Shown: positions 46,019 to 59,429 of the stretch, piece by piece
How positions within the stretch are numbered: the stretch's first letter is position 1
Layout of the letters: the number at the start of each line of letters is the position of its first letter
Origin: Theodoxus fluviatilis
Taxonomy: Eukaryota; Mollusca; Gastropoda; Cycloneritida; Neritidae
Assembly: GCA_034096865.1 (NCBI GenBank)
Contig: JAWQFJ010001248.1
Location: forward strand, 41,001-105,000
Direction of reading: 5' to 3'
DNA length: 64,000 nt
Notes under the pieces: generated by a model
What the model was told of the DNA's origin: nothing
The model's input: only the letters and a program-made list of their open reading frames with translations
Database searches by the model: none
Position numbers and translations under genes: made by a program

Positions 46019-48573
46019 CACGCTCCTGTGGCACACACTGCTGTTTGGATCACCTGTAGTCAAGCTACTGTGGTAGGTCCACAAAGCTCTATGACCACCG
46101 GTTCCGGCTGGTGAGAGGGGCATCTATAGTAGCAGCCGCTGCTTGTAAGAACACACAGAAGCCAAAGATTCTAAGATTCTATTCTCCCCCCATTCCCTAC
46201 CCCCAAAAGTACAAAAGTTTACCAAGTCAGAAAATTAAGTATTCATCAAAAACACTAGGAATATGTGTCAAAATTGCATTTCAAGGCAGATATCTTCACA
46301 ATCTTGGCTCAACAGACTTTTCATGGCTGACTGCAAAGTACAGCAGGAACAGAGCCTAGCAATTCACAGGGATGGATGCTTGCCTGCAGTGTTCTTGATA
46401 CGACTTTTGGGTGCCCACTTCATATGCTTGATGACAAAATTCTTCACATCAAACATAACCACTTCTAAGTACAGCCTCTATAACTAGTCACAACTTCTTC
46501 GATGAAACAGTGGCAGCTGGCCACCACATGAAGTACCACTCAAGAAGCAAAAAGAAGGAAATTTCAAGGTGAATTTTTTACAAGAAGTAAACAGAATTAA
46601 CTTATTAATTTTAAACAGCCAACCTCTTTTAAAGAAATAGATATAGAGTAAGATTTCTTGAACCATTTGTATAAAATACACCCTGCCATTATTTGAACAT
46701 ACTGGAGAGAAAAAAACCCGTCACACCATGAAAATGTATAGACATTTGTCATCACTGCAAAATCTTTCACTGCAAGCATTGCAGCATGATAAAATGGTCA
46801 ACTTGTCAACTACAACATCAGCAATAAACATCCCTTTTCTGTAACAAGCAAGTCAAAAGATGGGCCATTTTTTATAAACAGCATGCATTAAGCAATGCTG
46901 GATGTTCAACTACAAAACTGATTCTGCCAAGTCAAAACGAAAAAAGTTCCAGAAAATCATTGTATTATATACCTGGATGTGATGCAAAAGTGTATCAATT
47001 TCTCCTGTGTGAAATTTCTTGTTATCTGTTAAATTCCCAAACACTCAAGTCCATAATTTGACCAATCATTGTCAGCATTCATCAAATTTATAAGAAAAAA
47101 AATCACCTTAAGAGATGCAAATTGTTACTGTTAATGAGCATCCTCATTAGCAAACGCCCTATCATAACTGCATTTGAACAGGTGTTATGCACCCACTGCT
47201 TGTGCAAAAAAATGCAGGCAAGCTATTAAGACTATTAAGTATCTTCTGGTTTTGCATTACATCACACAATGATGACTACACAATAAATAGCCCGTATAAT
47301 AATAAATCATTCCAATAAGCATGCAGTTAAAACGTCACATTAACAACCTCTATCAAAACTCAAAGATATGTAAGGGTATAAAATGGAAAACAATACTACT
47401 GAGTATGGATTTGGTGCTAAAACCAATGGTGGACCCTAGCTTTGGTGTATCACAGATAAACACGACGAGGGGGAAAAGCTCTGCAGCAAAATGGCAACTG
47501 CAAGCAACAGCGATGCAGGGGATCATGTCAGTAATGGCAAACAAGCAACTGCTCAGGCAAAGTCCCTTCAAACACTACACACAAAAACCCAACCTCTGTG
47601 GTTGCATTGTTAATACTGTTTGATGAAAAACTTGTTCACAACTGGCAACACCTCACCATCAGACTGAGTGGAGAGTTAAGACTACGTGTGTGTGTGTGTA
47701 TGTGTGTGTATGTGTGTTTGTGTGTGTGTTAGTGTGTGTGCATGTGTGTGTTTGTGTGTGTGTGTGTGTGTGTGCATGCAAACACATGCTTAGTTGTATG
47801 TGGGCATTTGAATATGTATGTGTGTGCATGCCAGTCTGTCCTATGTACAGTTTCTATCAAACTGATGTCATTACATCTGGTTCAATGTAAAATGCTGAAT
47901 TTCTTTGCAACCAAATGACAAGCCTGGCCCCCTGCAATATTATTTCAATTTGTATAAACTACTGAAAATCTTATAACGCTGTTCAATCCTCGTTTTTTTT
48001 TTAAGTTTGTTTCATTTACTATTCATAGCTACTGAGGAAATGGGGACTACATAGATATTGTTTCAATGTTACAATCACAATCTCTCAATGAGAAAAAACT
48101 GTCTCCACTACAGAAATGAAAAAAGCAGAATTAATATCAGTAAGAATAAGTTTTTTTTTTTGGGGGGGGTCATTAGTTTGCATTTCACTGTCAGTTTCTG
48201 CCAACCTAAGGCAAGGTCACCTCACATCAACAGATACTTTTGCTTAGGTCCATCTCCATTAACACACGGATTGTCATCTTTCTTCACAACATTGCATTTC
48301 CAACAACCAAGCAGTGGACAAATACTGATGAAGGGGATACAACAGCTGTATCCAACACTAGAATCACACTCCCCTCAGACCAAGTATTGCACATGATTTC
48401 AGGCCTTCTTCCCCACCCATCCCAAGCACAGTGACAAAGGGCAGTTGCAAAATGACAGTATGACGGAATGGCGACCAAATAGCACATGTTCCCTCAAGTC
48501 CCGCACTCTGCAGCTTCCAATAAAGCTATGGTGGTTCATGGCTTCAGCTCAGCCAGTCGGCACTCAATCCCCC
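46019..48573. other. Downstream of GRTP1, no gene seen
   Basis: AT-rich sequence holding the GRTP1 3' UTR next to 48573 and a (TG)n tract at 47683-47775. No convincing poly(A) signal was fixed. Confidence 0.5.
47683..47775. repeat. (TG)n microsatellite
   Basis: TG tract with TATG and TTTG interruptions, downstream of GRTP1. Confidence 0.95.
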
Positions 48574-48654
48574 TCAGATTACTCGTTGCATGCTCTCTGC
48601 TCGCATCTTGATCAGTCGCCCATTGGGGAAGGACCCAGTCTCCTTGAAGATGTT
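48574..48654 (-). CDS. GRTP1: GRTP1 last exon
   Basis: [20 protein letters not shown] to QRVI then TGA. Acceptor GTTCCAG. Confidence 0.85.
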   Translation of the reverse strand, partial: NIFKETGSFPNGRLIKMRAESMQRVI

Positions 48655-50296
48655 CTGGAACGAGGGATAGAGGGAGGAGTTTGAAAGACTGCAGAAACAG
48701 GCCTCGATTCAAAGCAACTTTTGGTTGATCACATGTTCAAGCTAGCACTCATGTCTGATAGATATGATGTTCTTTGTGATAGCTGCTGTTCCATGATACA
48801 CAATTTGGGGATTAATGTGACAAAAAAGTAAATAAAATTTAATACAGATATTTTTTTTAAGGTGGAACAAGAAGGGCAAAGCCCATACGACTCACATGCT
48901 TGACCTTGACCTTTATATGACCTTGACCTTCAGGTGGCCTTCAAGGTCAAGGTCAAACAACTAAACCTACCAATGACATCATACACAAAGAAATGCTTTA
49001 CACATTTTTCCTACCAAAATACATGTGACCTTGACCCAAGGTCAAGGTCATCCAAGGTCATGCAACACAAAGCTGTTAATTCAAGACATAGGAAGCTCAA
49101 TGGTGCTTATTGGCACTTTCTACCATGAGATATAGTCACTTTTAGTGGTTCACTACCCCATTTTGGTCACATTTCATAAGGGTCAAAGTGACCTTGACCT
49201 TGATGATATGTGAACAAATGTGTCTCATGATGAAAGTATAACATGTGCCCCACATAATTATTAAGTTTGACACAGTTATCTTCCATAGTTCAGGGTCAAG
49301 GTCACTTCAAAATATGTATACAATCCAACTTTGAAGAGCTCCTGTGACCTTGACCTTGAAGCAAGGTCAACCAAACTGGTATCAAAAGATAGGGCTTGCT
49401 TTGACCTATTTACCACTTGTAGCTAAGGTCGCCATTCTCAATAACGTGGGAGAAAATTGGGAAAATGTGAAAAATGACTGTTTTTGAGACCACATTTATG
49501 GCTCCTGTGACCTTGACCTTGAAGCAAGGTCAAGTCACTGTGTATGTTTTTTGAGGCCTTGTCATCATACACCATCATGCCACATTTGGTGTTGATAGAC
49601 TTAATAGTGTCCGAGAAAAATCCAACGTTTAAGTTTTTTACGCCCGGACGGACGGACGCCCGGACGGACGGACGCCCGGACGGACGGACGGACGACACGG
49701 CTCAGTACATAGACTCACTTTTGCTTCGCATGTGAGTCAAAAAGTGGATACAAGAAAATTGATTGATAGTGTATGGGTACAACTGCTGACTAATTCTGCA
49801 CACAGTACTAAATGTGCCCACTCATGTTTTGGAGTTTATACAGCAGTGTATTCTGTCACTCTCCTTCTGATATATGCCTCTGACAATGTCATCTGGGTAT
49901 CTCAATACAAGATCATGAAGTGAAAATGTTCATTAGCATCATACGAAAGTTCATGCTCTCAATCACCACAGTCAACTGCCCTCATTGTTCCAAACAAGTC
50001 CACTGACATGGACTTGTGTGCACCACTCACATTCATGAAGGAATGGCATTCGATGGCTTGCTTGTCAGTCATCATCTTCTTGAGGACATCCACCACCCCA
50101 TTGAATGTGTTGCACATCAGGATGTTGGAACTGTTCCTCTTGATGATGGTCAGAGCCACTCGAAGCAAGATCTTGGGCCCCTCCACAAACAGGCAGTCCC
50201 ATATCCTTAGGACAGTCTGAAGGGAAAAAAATCACAACTGTGACATGTTATGATTCAGTCTGCAGTTGTATATTGCTTTTAAAGAGAGTTACATTG

Positions 50297-50358
<62 letters not shown>

Positions 50359-53300
50359 TGTGTGTGTTTGTGTGTTTGTGTGTGTGTGTTTGTGTTACGG
50401 ACCGGCTAACTGGGCCTAGGGTTAGCCTAGCCCGCACAATGAAAATAAAAGAAAGGACACAAACACCAGCATATATTTATGACTGATGTGTATTAAACAC
50501 CCTTGCCTTACGGCACCCACTCAAGCAGCATCGGCCCCCACCAGGGCACAAAGGCGCTAACGAAGCTCAGGCAGCCTCGGCCCACACCAGGGCACAAAGG
50601 CGCTAACATAGCTCAAACAAGTGACCAAGCGGCCCCCGCCAACAGTCTCCACACCGGCCCCCGCCAGTAGAGCTCCGAGTCTCAGTTTGGGAAGTACTGG
50701 ACTGTCAACATGCAGACAAACCCCGAAAACAACGCAAACTAACTCATCCGTTCCTTCACTATCAATCACCATACATACGTGGTATTTACAATATTAAATG
50801 ACAGCTGATAAAATCACCACTCACCCATCTCCCTGGGGTTCATTCACTTGAGTGTCTCACACAGCCTTCGCTCGACAAATATACAATCAATCAGATCATC
50901 CACTCACATTTGAACACTCCTCAGCCACCACGTCACCAACTCATGCTAAAAGTAATCACAATCAAAACAAAATCACGTGCACACACCACACAGCACATTC
51001 GGTTCATAACAGTTTGTGTGTGTGTGTGTGTTTGCGTGTGTCCGTGACTGTGTGTGTGTGGTGTATGGATGTGTTTTTTAGGCCCCGAAAGCTCCACAGA
51101 CATGGGTTCCAGCTGAGGAGGGGAGTATTGTGCAGTGGCTGCCATATGCTTAGTGTGTGTGTATGTGTGTGTGCGCGTGCGCGTGCGCGTGCGCGTGTGT
51201 GCATGTGCATGTGAATAAAGACAAAACTTGTCTGACACTTCTACAAGAGTTGCTTCCCTTCCACTAAGTTTGAGCCAATGCATTCCTTCCCGTCTCTTTG
51301 TCCTATGTCTACTGTCCCTCCAGTCACCAATGTAAGCAAATATTCATGGAATATTTGTATACACACAGTTTCAATAGGTTTTTAACAAAATCAATATACC
51401 CCCAAAAGGATAGTTAATCTGATCTCCATTTTCTAAAAATCCAATTAGGTAACCTGACCAACACTATCTTTTTGCCCACCCTAAACTTGTCCCCCCATCA
51501 TGCAAAAAAAATAAGGGGGGGGGGGGGGGGGGAGAGAGAGAATGGAAGAAATCTATGGTAATAAAAAAACTGTGTGCCGTCTCATCATATGCGGAAATGG
51601 GCATTCAGGGAATCCACTATTAAAGTAAAAAAATTATTCTTTTGTCACCAAAAGAGAAAAAGTGATTTGTGCTCAATTTGGCCTCTTCTGTGTATAAAAA
51701 AATTAAATAAAAAGTTCAGGCCAACCTACTGACCTTGGTTTTTTTCCATGTTACTGTAACCACAACTATTTTTTCTTTTGGCCTTAGCTACATGGCATGT
51801 GTCTTGTACATACTGATGGACATTGGCCTTAGCTACATGGCATGTGTCTTGTACATACTGATGGACATTGGCCTTAGCTACATGGCATATGTCTTGTACA
51901 TACTGATGGACATTGGCCTTAGCTACATGGCATGTGTCTTGTACATACTGATGGACATTGGCCTTAGCTACATGGCATGTGTCTTGTACATACTGATGTA
52001 CATTGGCCTTAGCTACATGGCATGTGTCTTGTACATACTGATGGACATTGGCCTTAGCTACATGGCATGTGTCTTGTACATACTGATGGACATTGGCCTT
52101 AGCTACATGGCATGTGTCTTGTACATACTGATGGACATTGGCCTTAGCTACATGGCATGTGTCTTATACATACTGATGGACATTGGCCTTAGCTACATGG
52201 CATGTGTCTTGTACATACTGATGGACATTGGCCTTAGCTACATGGCATGTGTCTTGTACATACTGATGTACATTGGCCTTAGCTACATGGCATGTGTCTT
52301 ATACATACTGATGGACATTGGCCTTAGCTACATGGCATGTGTCTTGTACATACTGATGGACATTGGCCTTAGCTACATGGCATGTGTCTTATACATACTG
52401 ATGGACATTGGCCTTAGCTACATGGCATGTGTCTTGTACATACTGATGGACATTGGCCTTAGCTACATGGCATGTGTCTTGTACATACTGATGGACATTG
52501 GCCTTAGCTACATGGCATGTGTCTTATACATACTGATGGACATTGGCCTTAGCTACATGGCATGTGTCTTGTACATACTGATGTACATTGGCCTTAGCTA
52601 CATGGCATGTGTCTTGTACATACTGATGGACATTGGCCTTAGCTACATGGCATGTGTCTTGTACATACTGATGGACATTGGCCTTAGCTACATGGCATGT
52701 GTCTTGTACATACTGATGTACATTGGCCTTAGCTACATGGCATGTGTCTTGTACATACTGATGGACATTGGCCTTAGCTACATGGCATGTGTCTTATACA
52801 TACTGATGTACATTGGCCTTAGCTACATGGCATGTGTCTTGTACATACTGATGTACATTGGCCTTAGCTACATGGCATATGTCTTGTACATACTGATGTA
52901 CATTGGCCTTAGCTACATGGCATGTGTCTTGTACATACTGATGGACATTGGCCTTAGCTACATGGCATGTGTCTTGTACATACTGATGTACATTGGCCTT
53001 AGCTACATGGCATGTGTCTTGTACATACTGATGTACATTGGCCTTAGCTACATGGCATATGTCTTGTACATACTGATGTACATTGGCCTTAGCTACATGG
53101 CATGTGTCTTGTACATACTGATGGACATTGGCCTTAGCTACATGGCATATGTCTTGTACATACTGATGTACATTGGCCTTAGCTACATGGCATGTGTCTT
53201 GTACATACTGATGTACATTGGCCTTAGCTACATGGCATATGTCTTGTACATACTGATGGACATTGGCCTTGGCTACATGGCATGTGTCTTGTACATACTG

Positions 53301-56300
53301 ATGGACATTGGCCTTAGCTACATGGCATGTGTCTTGTACATACTGATGGACATTGGCCTTAGCTACATGGCATGTGTCTTGTACATACTGATGGACATTG
53401 GCCTTAGCTACATGGCATGTGTCTTGTACATACTGATGGACATTGGCCTTAGCTACATGGCATGTGTCTTGTACATACTGATGTACATTGGCCTTAGCTA
53501 CATGGCATGTGTCTTGTACATACTGATGGACATTGGCCTTAGCTACATGGCATGTGTCTTGTACATACTGATGTACATTGGCCTTAGCTACATGGCATGT
53601 GTCTTGTACATACTGATGTACATTGGCCTTAGCTACATGGCATGTGTCTTGTACATACTGATGGACATTGGCCTTAGCTACATGGCATGTGTATTGTACA
53701 TACTGATGGACATTGGCCTTAGCTACATGGCATGTGTCTTATACATACTGATGGACATTGGCCTTAGCTACATGGCATGTGTCTTGTACATACTGATGGA
53801 CATTGGCCTTAGCTACATGGCATGTGTCTTGTACATACTGATGGACATTGGCCTTAGCTACATGGCATGTGTCTTGTACATACTGATGGACATTGGCCTT
53901 AGCTACATGGCATGTGTCTTGTACATACTGATGGACATTGGCCTTAGCTACATGGCATGTGTCTTGTACATACTGATGGACATTGGCCTTAGCTACATGG
54001 CATGTGTCTTGTACATACTGATGGACATTGGCCTTAGCTACATGGCATGTGTCTTGTACATACTGATGGACATTGGCCTTAGCTACATGGCATGTGTCTT
54101 GTACATACTGATGGACATTGGCCTTAGCTACATGGCATATGTCTTGTACATACTGATGGACATTGGCCTTAGCTACATGGCATATGTCTTGTACATACTG
54201 ATGGACATTGGCCTTAGCTACATGGCATGTGTCTTGTACATACTGATGGACATTGGCCTTAGCTACATGGCATGTGTCTTGTACATACTGATGGACATTG
54301 GCCTTAGCTACATGGCATATGTCTTGTACATACTGATGTACATTGGCCTTAGCTACATGGCATGTGTCTTGTACATACTGATGTACATTGGCCTTAGCTA
54401 CATGGCATGTGTCTTGTACATACTGATGGACATTGGCCTTAGCTACATGGCATGTGTCTTATACATACTGATGGACATTGGCCTTAGCTACATGGCATGT
54501 GTCTTATACATACTGATGGACATTGGCCTTAGCTACATGGCATGTGTCTTGTACATACTGATGGACATTGGCCTTGGCTACATGGCATGTGTCTTGTACA
54601 TACTGATGGACATTGGCCTTAGCTACATGGCATGTGTCTTGTACATACTGATGTACATTGAGGCAACCTTACAGCAACAAGCAGCAAACCATGGTCCTTC
54701 TTAAACTCAGGCATGCAATGCATACCATTTCACTTCAGTTTAAAATTTCAAGGAATAAGCAGCATTTTGTCTCAAGTGCTCTGATGAGAACTGAGTTACA
54801 TCAATGGGAACAAGTGATATAACACAACTCACTAATCAATCTCTGTCATTCAGCATAACTAGCCAACAGAACCATCAGCCATTATAAACTTGGATTTTAC
54901 CACAGCTTCAAATCCGAGTTACAAACACTACTTTGTCCTGTATACTCACATAACCAGTAATATTTATGCAACCTGCATATAAAATATAAGACTCTTTCCA
55001 TGGTCTTCCAATGTGAAACAGGTCAAGCCCTGGCCCATTCTGTGAACCCGAGTCATGTGACTCTGGCGAAGTTCGCATTCAATGTCTAATAGACTTGACC
55101 CTTCGCATTACAGCATTGCACCAAAAATAGTTCATTCTGGATGCTTTTCCCCCCATTTATTACAGAAATCATTCAGATGTCAAAACTTGTTTCCATTTTA
55201 ACACAAACATTTTATTTTATCGAATAAACGCTTCTTTATTGCTTCAACAAACGTAAGTTATGAGTTTTGTGCAAAATAGTCTTAGAACTACTTTAACAGC
55301 GTATGTCAGGGAGCAGAGGGTTATCCCACAAGCCTCTTGTGTGACCTCATGCATATTTGCAGACGGAATCCTTCCATCACGTGATATGAACTGTGCTAGA
55401 GACTCTTTCGCTGGCAGGCGAAGTCTCTAGTGGACTAAAATGGCCTTGGCCTACCTCATTGACCTCATCAAGATGCACGACCCCATGAAGAGTCTTCGTT
55501 CATCAGACAGAAGACTTCTTACAGTCCCACAATCAAGACTGAGAATTTAGGATGATCGGTCCTTCATTGTAGTGGGATTGAGACTTTGGAATCAGCCTCC
55601 TGATACCCTGAAGTTGCGTCCATTTTTGGCCTATATCAACGCTGGCCTCAAAACATCTTTTCCATCTCCATGGTGTCACACCATGAACACATTCATGTAT
55701 TTTGGCAAATGACACCAAAAATGTATAATATGCATTCCTAATTCTGTGCATGAATGATACTTGGTGAACATCTACGATGCACCTACCCCTCTGTATAACT
55801 GCTTTAGCTTTGGTTCAACGTCTATGACGTGCTAAAGCGAAATCCAAAATAAAAAAGTATTAACGGGAACTTCCCTTTTTTTCCAACTTATATACAATAC
55901 AAACATGGGTCTTAGACCCATGCCCACTCACCTCAACAGGCATGACGTCCGCAAAGAGGCAGATGAACCACTTGGCCCCGACCACACACCAGGGCACACT
56001 CATGGCCTCCATGTGGGAGTGAATCTCTGGACACTTCCACCTGGCAACACAAACAGACAGATTCACAGGCAACATTCACTGCTGAGTGTACACAATGCAC
56101 AGTCACAGACCCGTGCTTGAAAGCACCATCTGCTTCCTTCACTGGGTTACAAAATGTGTTCTGCAATGAAGGTTTCAGTTTATATCTGTATTCTACTGTA
56201 GCTGAGATGCCATTGAGTACGCAGTTCATGAATAGGTTCAACTTCATTAATCAAAAAGATTGACTTCCAGCAAATGGTAACAGCAGAAAAGGAGCCATTA

Positions 56301-57209
56301 TCAGTAATGATTTCATGTATGTGCCATGCAGTCTTTCAGGAAATAAGGAATTACTGTTCAGGTTCACTCCTTTCAGGGCTGCACTACTCCACATTGTTCA
56401 CCAACAATCTAAATGAATCAAGCACAATGTTGTGATATAGGCCATGGGATTAACACATAGATGTGATCCATACATAAACAAAAGTGATTGTGAAAAAAAA
56501 GTCATTTGATTTTCAAACCTACTATTGCTAATCCAACAACAAAAAGTGCATTCATCAGATTTTGTTTTTGATGGAATGGGTGAAATATTCCTTGCTGCTC
56601 ATCGTTTCATCATTCTACACCCATATAGCTATGCTGATCAGCAAATCACAGATACAGAGCAGGTAAGCTCTAATTATCATTAGCAAGTGAAAAGTCATGA
56701 AAGAAGTCAAGCAAGGTGAATACAGTGCATTCTACATGTATATCTGTAAAAGCTGTCAGGATTTGCCCTTCAGCAGATAGCTTACATGACAATTTCACCC
56801 AGGAGTTCCTGCTCTGCCTTCAAACCATTCATGTCAGGGGAGTAGAAGTCTGCAAGACAGTCATAGAAACAGTGACCTGATGGTGAAACAACCAACAATG
56901 CATGAAAGACAAAACAAAAATGGCCACAAGGATTGCTAGGATCTATGGGAATCCCTGATGTAATTACGGATAAAATGATTTGGGGCATAGCTTTTCTGCA
57001 GTTTATCAATGTATGAAGCAAAAAGCAACTGCAGATGAAGTTGTATGCTGCCTGCATTAAAGATTGGCAAACAATTCAAGTGTGATTGTAAATCATTTAA
57101 TAAACGCTGATCTATTGTGCTCCAGTTCATAAGCATGCAGTAAAAGATTGATTGGAGAACATATTCTTTTACTCTACAAAAAGAGTGCCCTTCCCTCCAA
57201 TGCACGTGC

Positions 57210-57266
<57 letters not shown>

Positions 57267-57522
57267 AACATACACATGCACAAACAAACACATGCACTTT
57301 TATGGCTCCTGCACATAACTTTTTTGGTTTGCTTTCCTCACCCAACTCTTATGCTATTGGTTCCCCTCCTGCTCTGGGTGCAATACGCATCATGCCCTTA
57401 CTTCCACACACTTACACACGTACATGGACACATACACACACACACACATGGGCACACACACACATGGGCACACACACACACGTGGGCACACACACATGGG
57501 CACATGCACACACACATGGGCA

Positions 57523-57553
<31 letters not shown>

Positions 57554-57555
57554 GG

Positions 57556-57602
<47 letters not shown>

Positions 57603-57670
57603 GGCACACACACACACACACACACACATGGGCCGCACACATGGGCACAAACACACACACACACACATGG

Positions 57671-57727
<57 letters not shown>

Positions 57728-58549
57728 CAGACCAATGTGGCAGTACAAAAGCTGACCAGGCAGGATGCGGTTGATGAGGGTGTCAAACAACCAGAACACC
57801 TTCTCCTCCTCCTTCAGTACCAGCAGCAGCATCGCTGCCACAAAGTTCATGCCCTGGCAAAGGACAGTGCATTTTGACATGGTGCTTGGACAATCTTCTT
57901 CTGAAAGTCTGGGAGAAATGTCAGTGTTAAAATGACTTAAGTAATCCTGAAAGGACACCAAGCAAGTACAACAGTCATTCAAGAGACTTGAATATAGGAA
58001 ACATACAGAACTATTGATCTGTAGAGGAAAGTATTTTTTTTTTAATGAAAACCTCATACAGGGAATGAACTCACAACCTTTCCGTCTGACTCAGGATGCC
58101 AATGATCATGCAGCTGCTTGGTTCTTCCAACACGTCTGTCTACAATGCATTGCACTCACTCAGCTTCTTTGCCATGGCATGGATGATCTGGCTTATATCA
58201 TGAACATTATCTTACAGTTACACATTATTCTCCTGACCAACATTCAAACATTTTTAAAGTCATTACAATCATATTTCACGACCAAAACTTATTCAATTCC
58301 CCCTTTCTACTTCATCTCTCTTTCTTCCTTTTCCTCCTCTTCTTCTTCTCCTACTTATTCTCTTCTGCCATCTTTTTTCCCTTCCCCCCCACCCCCCAAA
58401 GACAAAAAATGTTACAATGCCATGTGTTGCTGTATTTCACATGTGTGTGTGTATGTGTATGTGTGTGTGTGTATGTGTATGTGTGTGTGTGTGCATGTGT
58501 GTGTGTATGTGTGTGTGTGCATGTGCATTTGTGTGTGTGTGCGTGTGTG

Positions 58550-58588
<39 letters not shown>

Positions 58589-59398
58589 AAAATGTTGCAT
58601 CTCAGGAAAAAAAAAGTATTTCTGGAATTGTGAGGGCTCTTACTCTAAGAAATATTACAGGCACATCCCAACCATCTGTAGATAAGCTGTATTGCATTAC
58701 ATGAGACAATAAAGTAGAAAAATCTTAGAATATCCCATTCATCCTCATTTTCAATTTCATCAACTAGCACGGTCTGACTGAGGATTCTTGTCACTGCCAT
58801 CCCAGATTTCAAAACTCAGCAAAATCATTCTCCATCTGACTTAAACACATCTTTAGGAAGATTAAATCATTGCCATTCTCACTAACTCTTCATTTTTCAA
58901 TAATAAAGTCCTGGGTTTTTTTTCTATAGATACCTTTAGTTCATTGGATTCTTTTTGAGCTTTATAAATATAATTGTGACTCAGTGCATTATCCCTTTTC
59001 CTTGTAGATTTCACTAATGCTTTAATGCTTGTGTTGCAAATTTCTTTCCTCTTATTGTGTTTGTAAAAAATTACATTTTACAGTAAAACTGTACACAAAA
59101 CATTTCCATGATTTTTGAATGAATAAAGTCTGCCTGCTTGCCTGCCAGCCTACCTGCCTATATCTGAAAGCAGCCATCCCTGCCTTTCAGGTCCAGTGTT
59201 CCTGTAGTGCTCAGTAGAGCCAGCAAGGCGCACCACAGGGAGAGTGCCCTACCTGGCAGTAGCTGGCACTGGGGTTGTTGAGGGCCAGGGCAATCAGCAC
59301 ATTGTACAGTGGCCGCACCAGACTCCCGTCCTCAGTGAAGTAAATGTTGTCAGGGAATGTGCGTGGAATGTCTACGCAAACAGAAAGAAATTCATCAT

Positions 59399-59429
<31 letters not shown>

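Noticed and set aside
51735..54704. 989-codon plus-strand frame with a hydrophobic 15-residue repeat
   Set aside because: It follows from a 45-bp unit that lacks a stop in one frame. There is no splice or start context and it lies antisense in a GRTP1 intron. A real membrane protein would need transcript support.
57152..57877. 241-codon Thr/His-rich plus-strand frame and its Cys/Val-rich minus-strand partner
   Set aside because: Both are translations of CA/TG repeats running into the real GRTP1 exon c on the minus strand.
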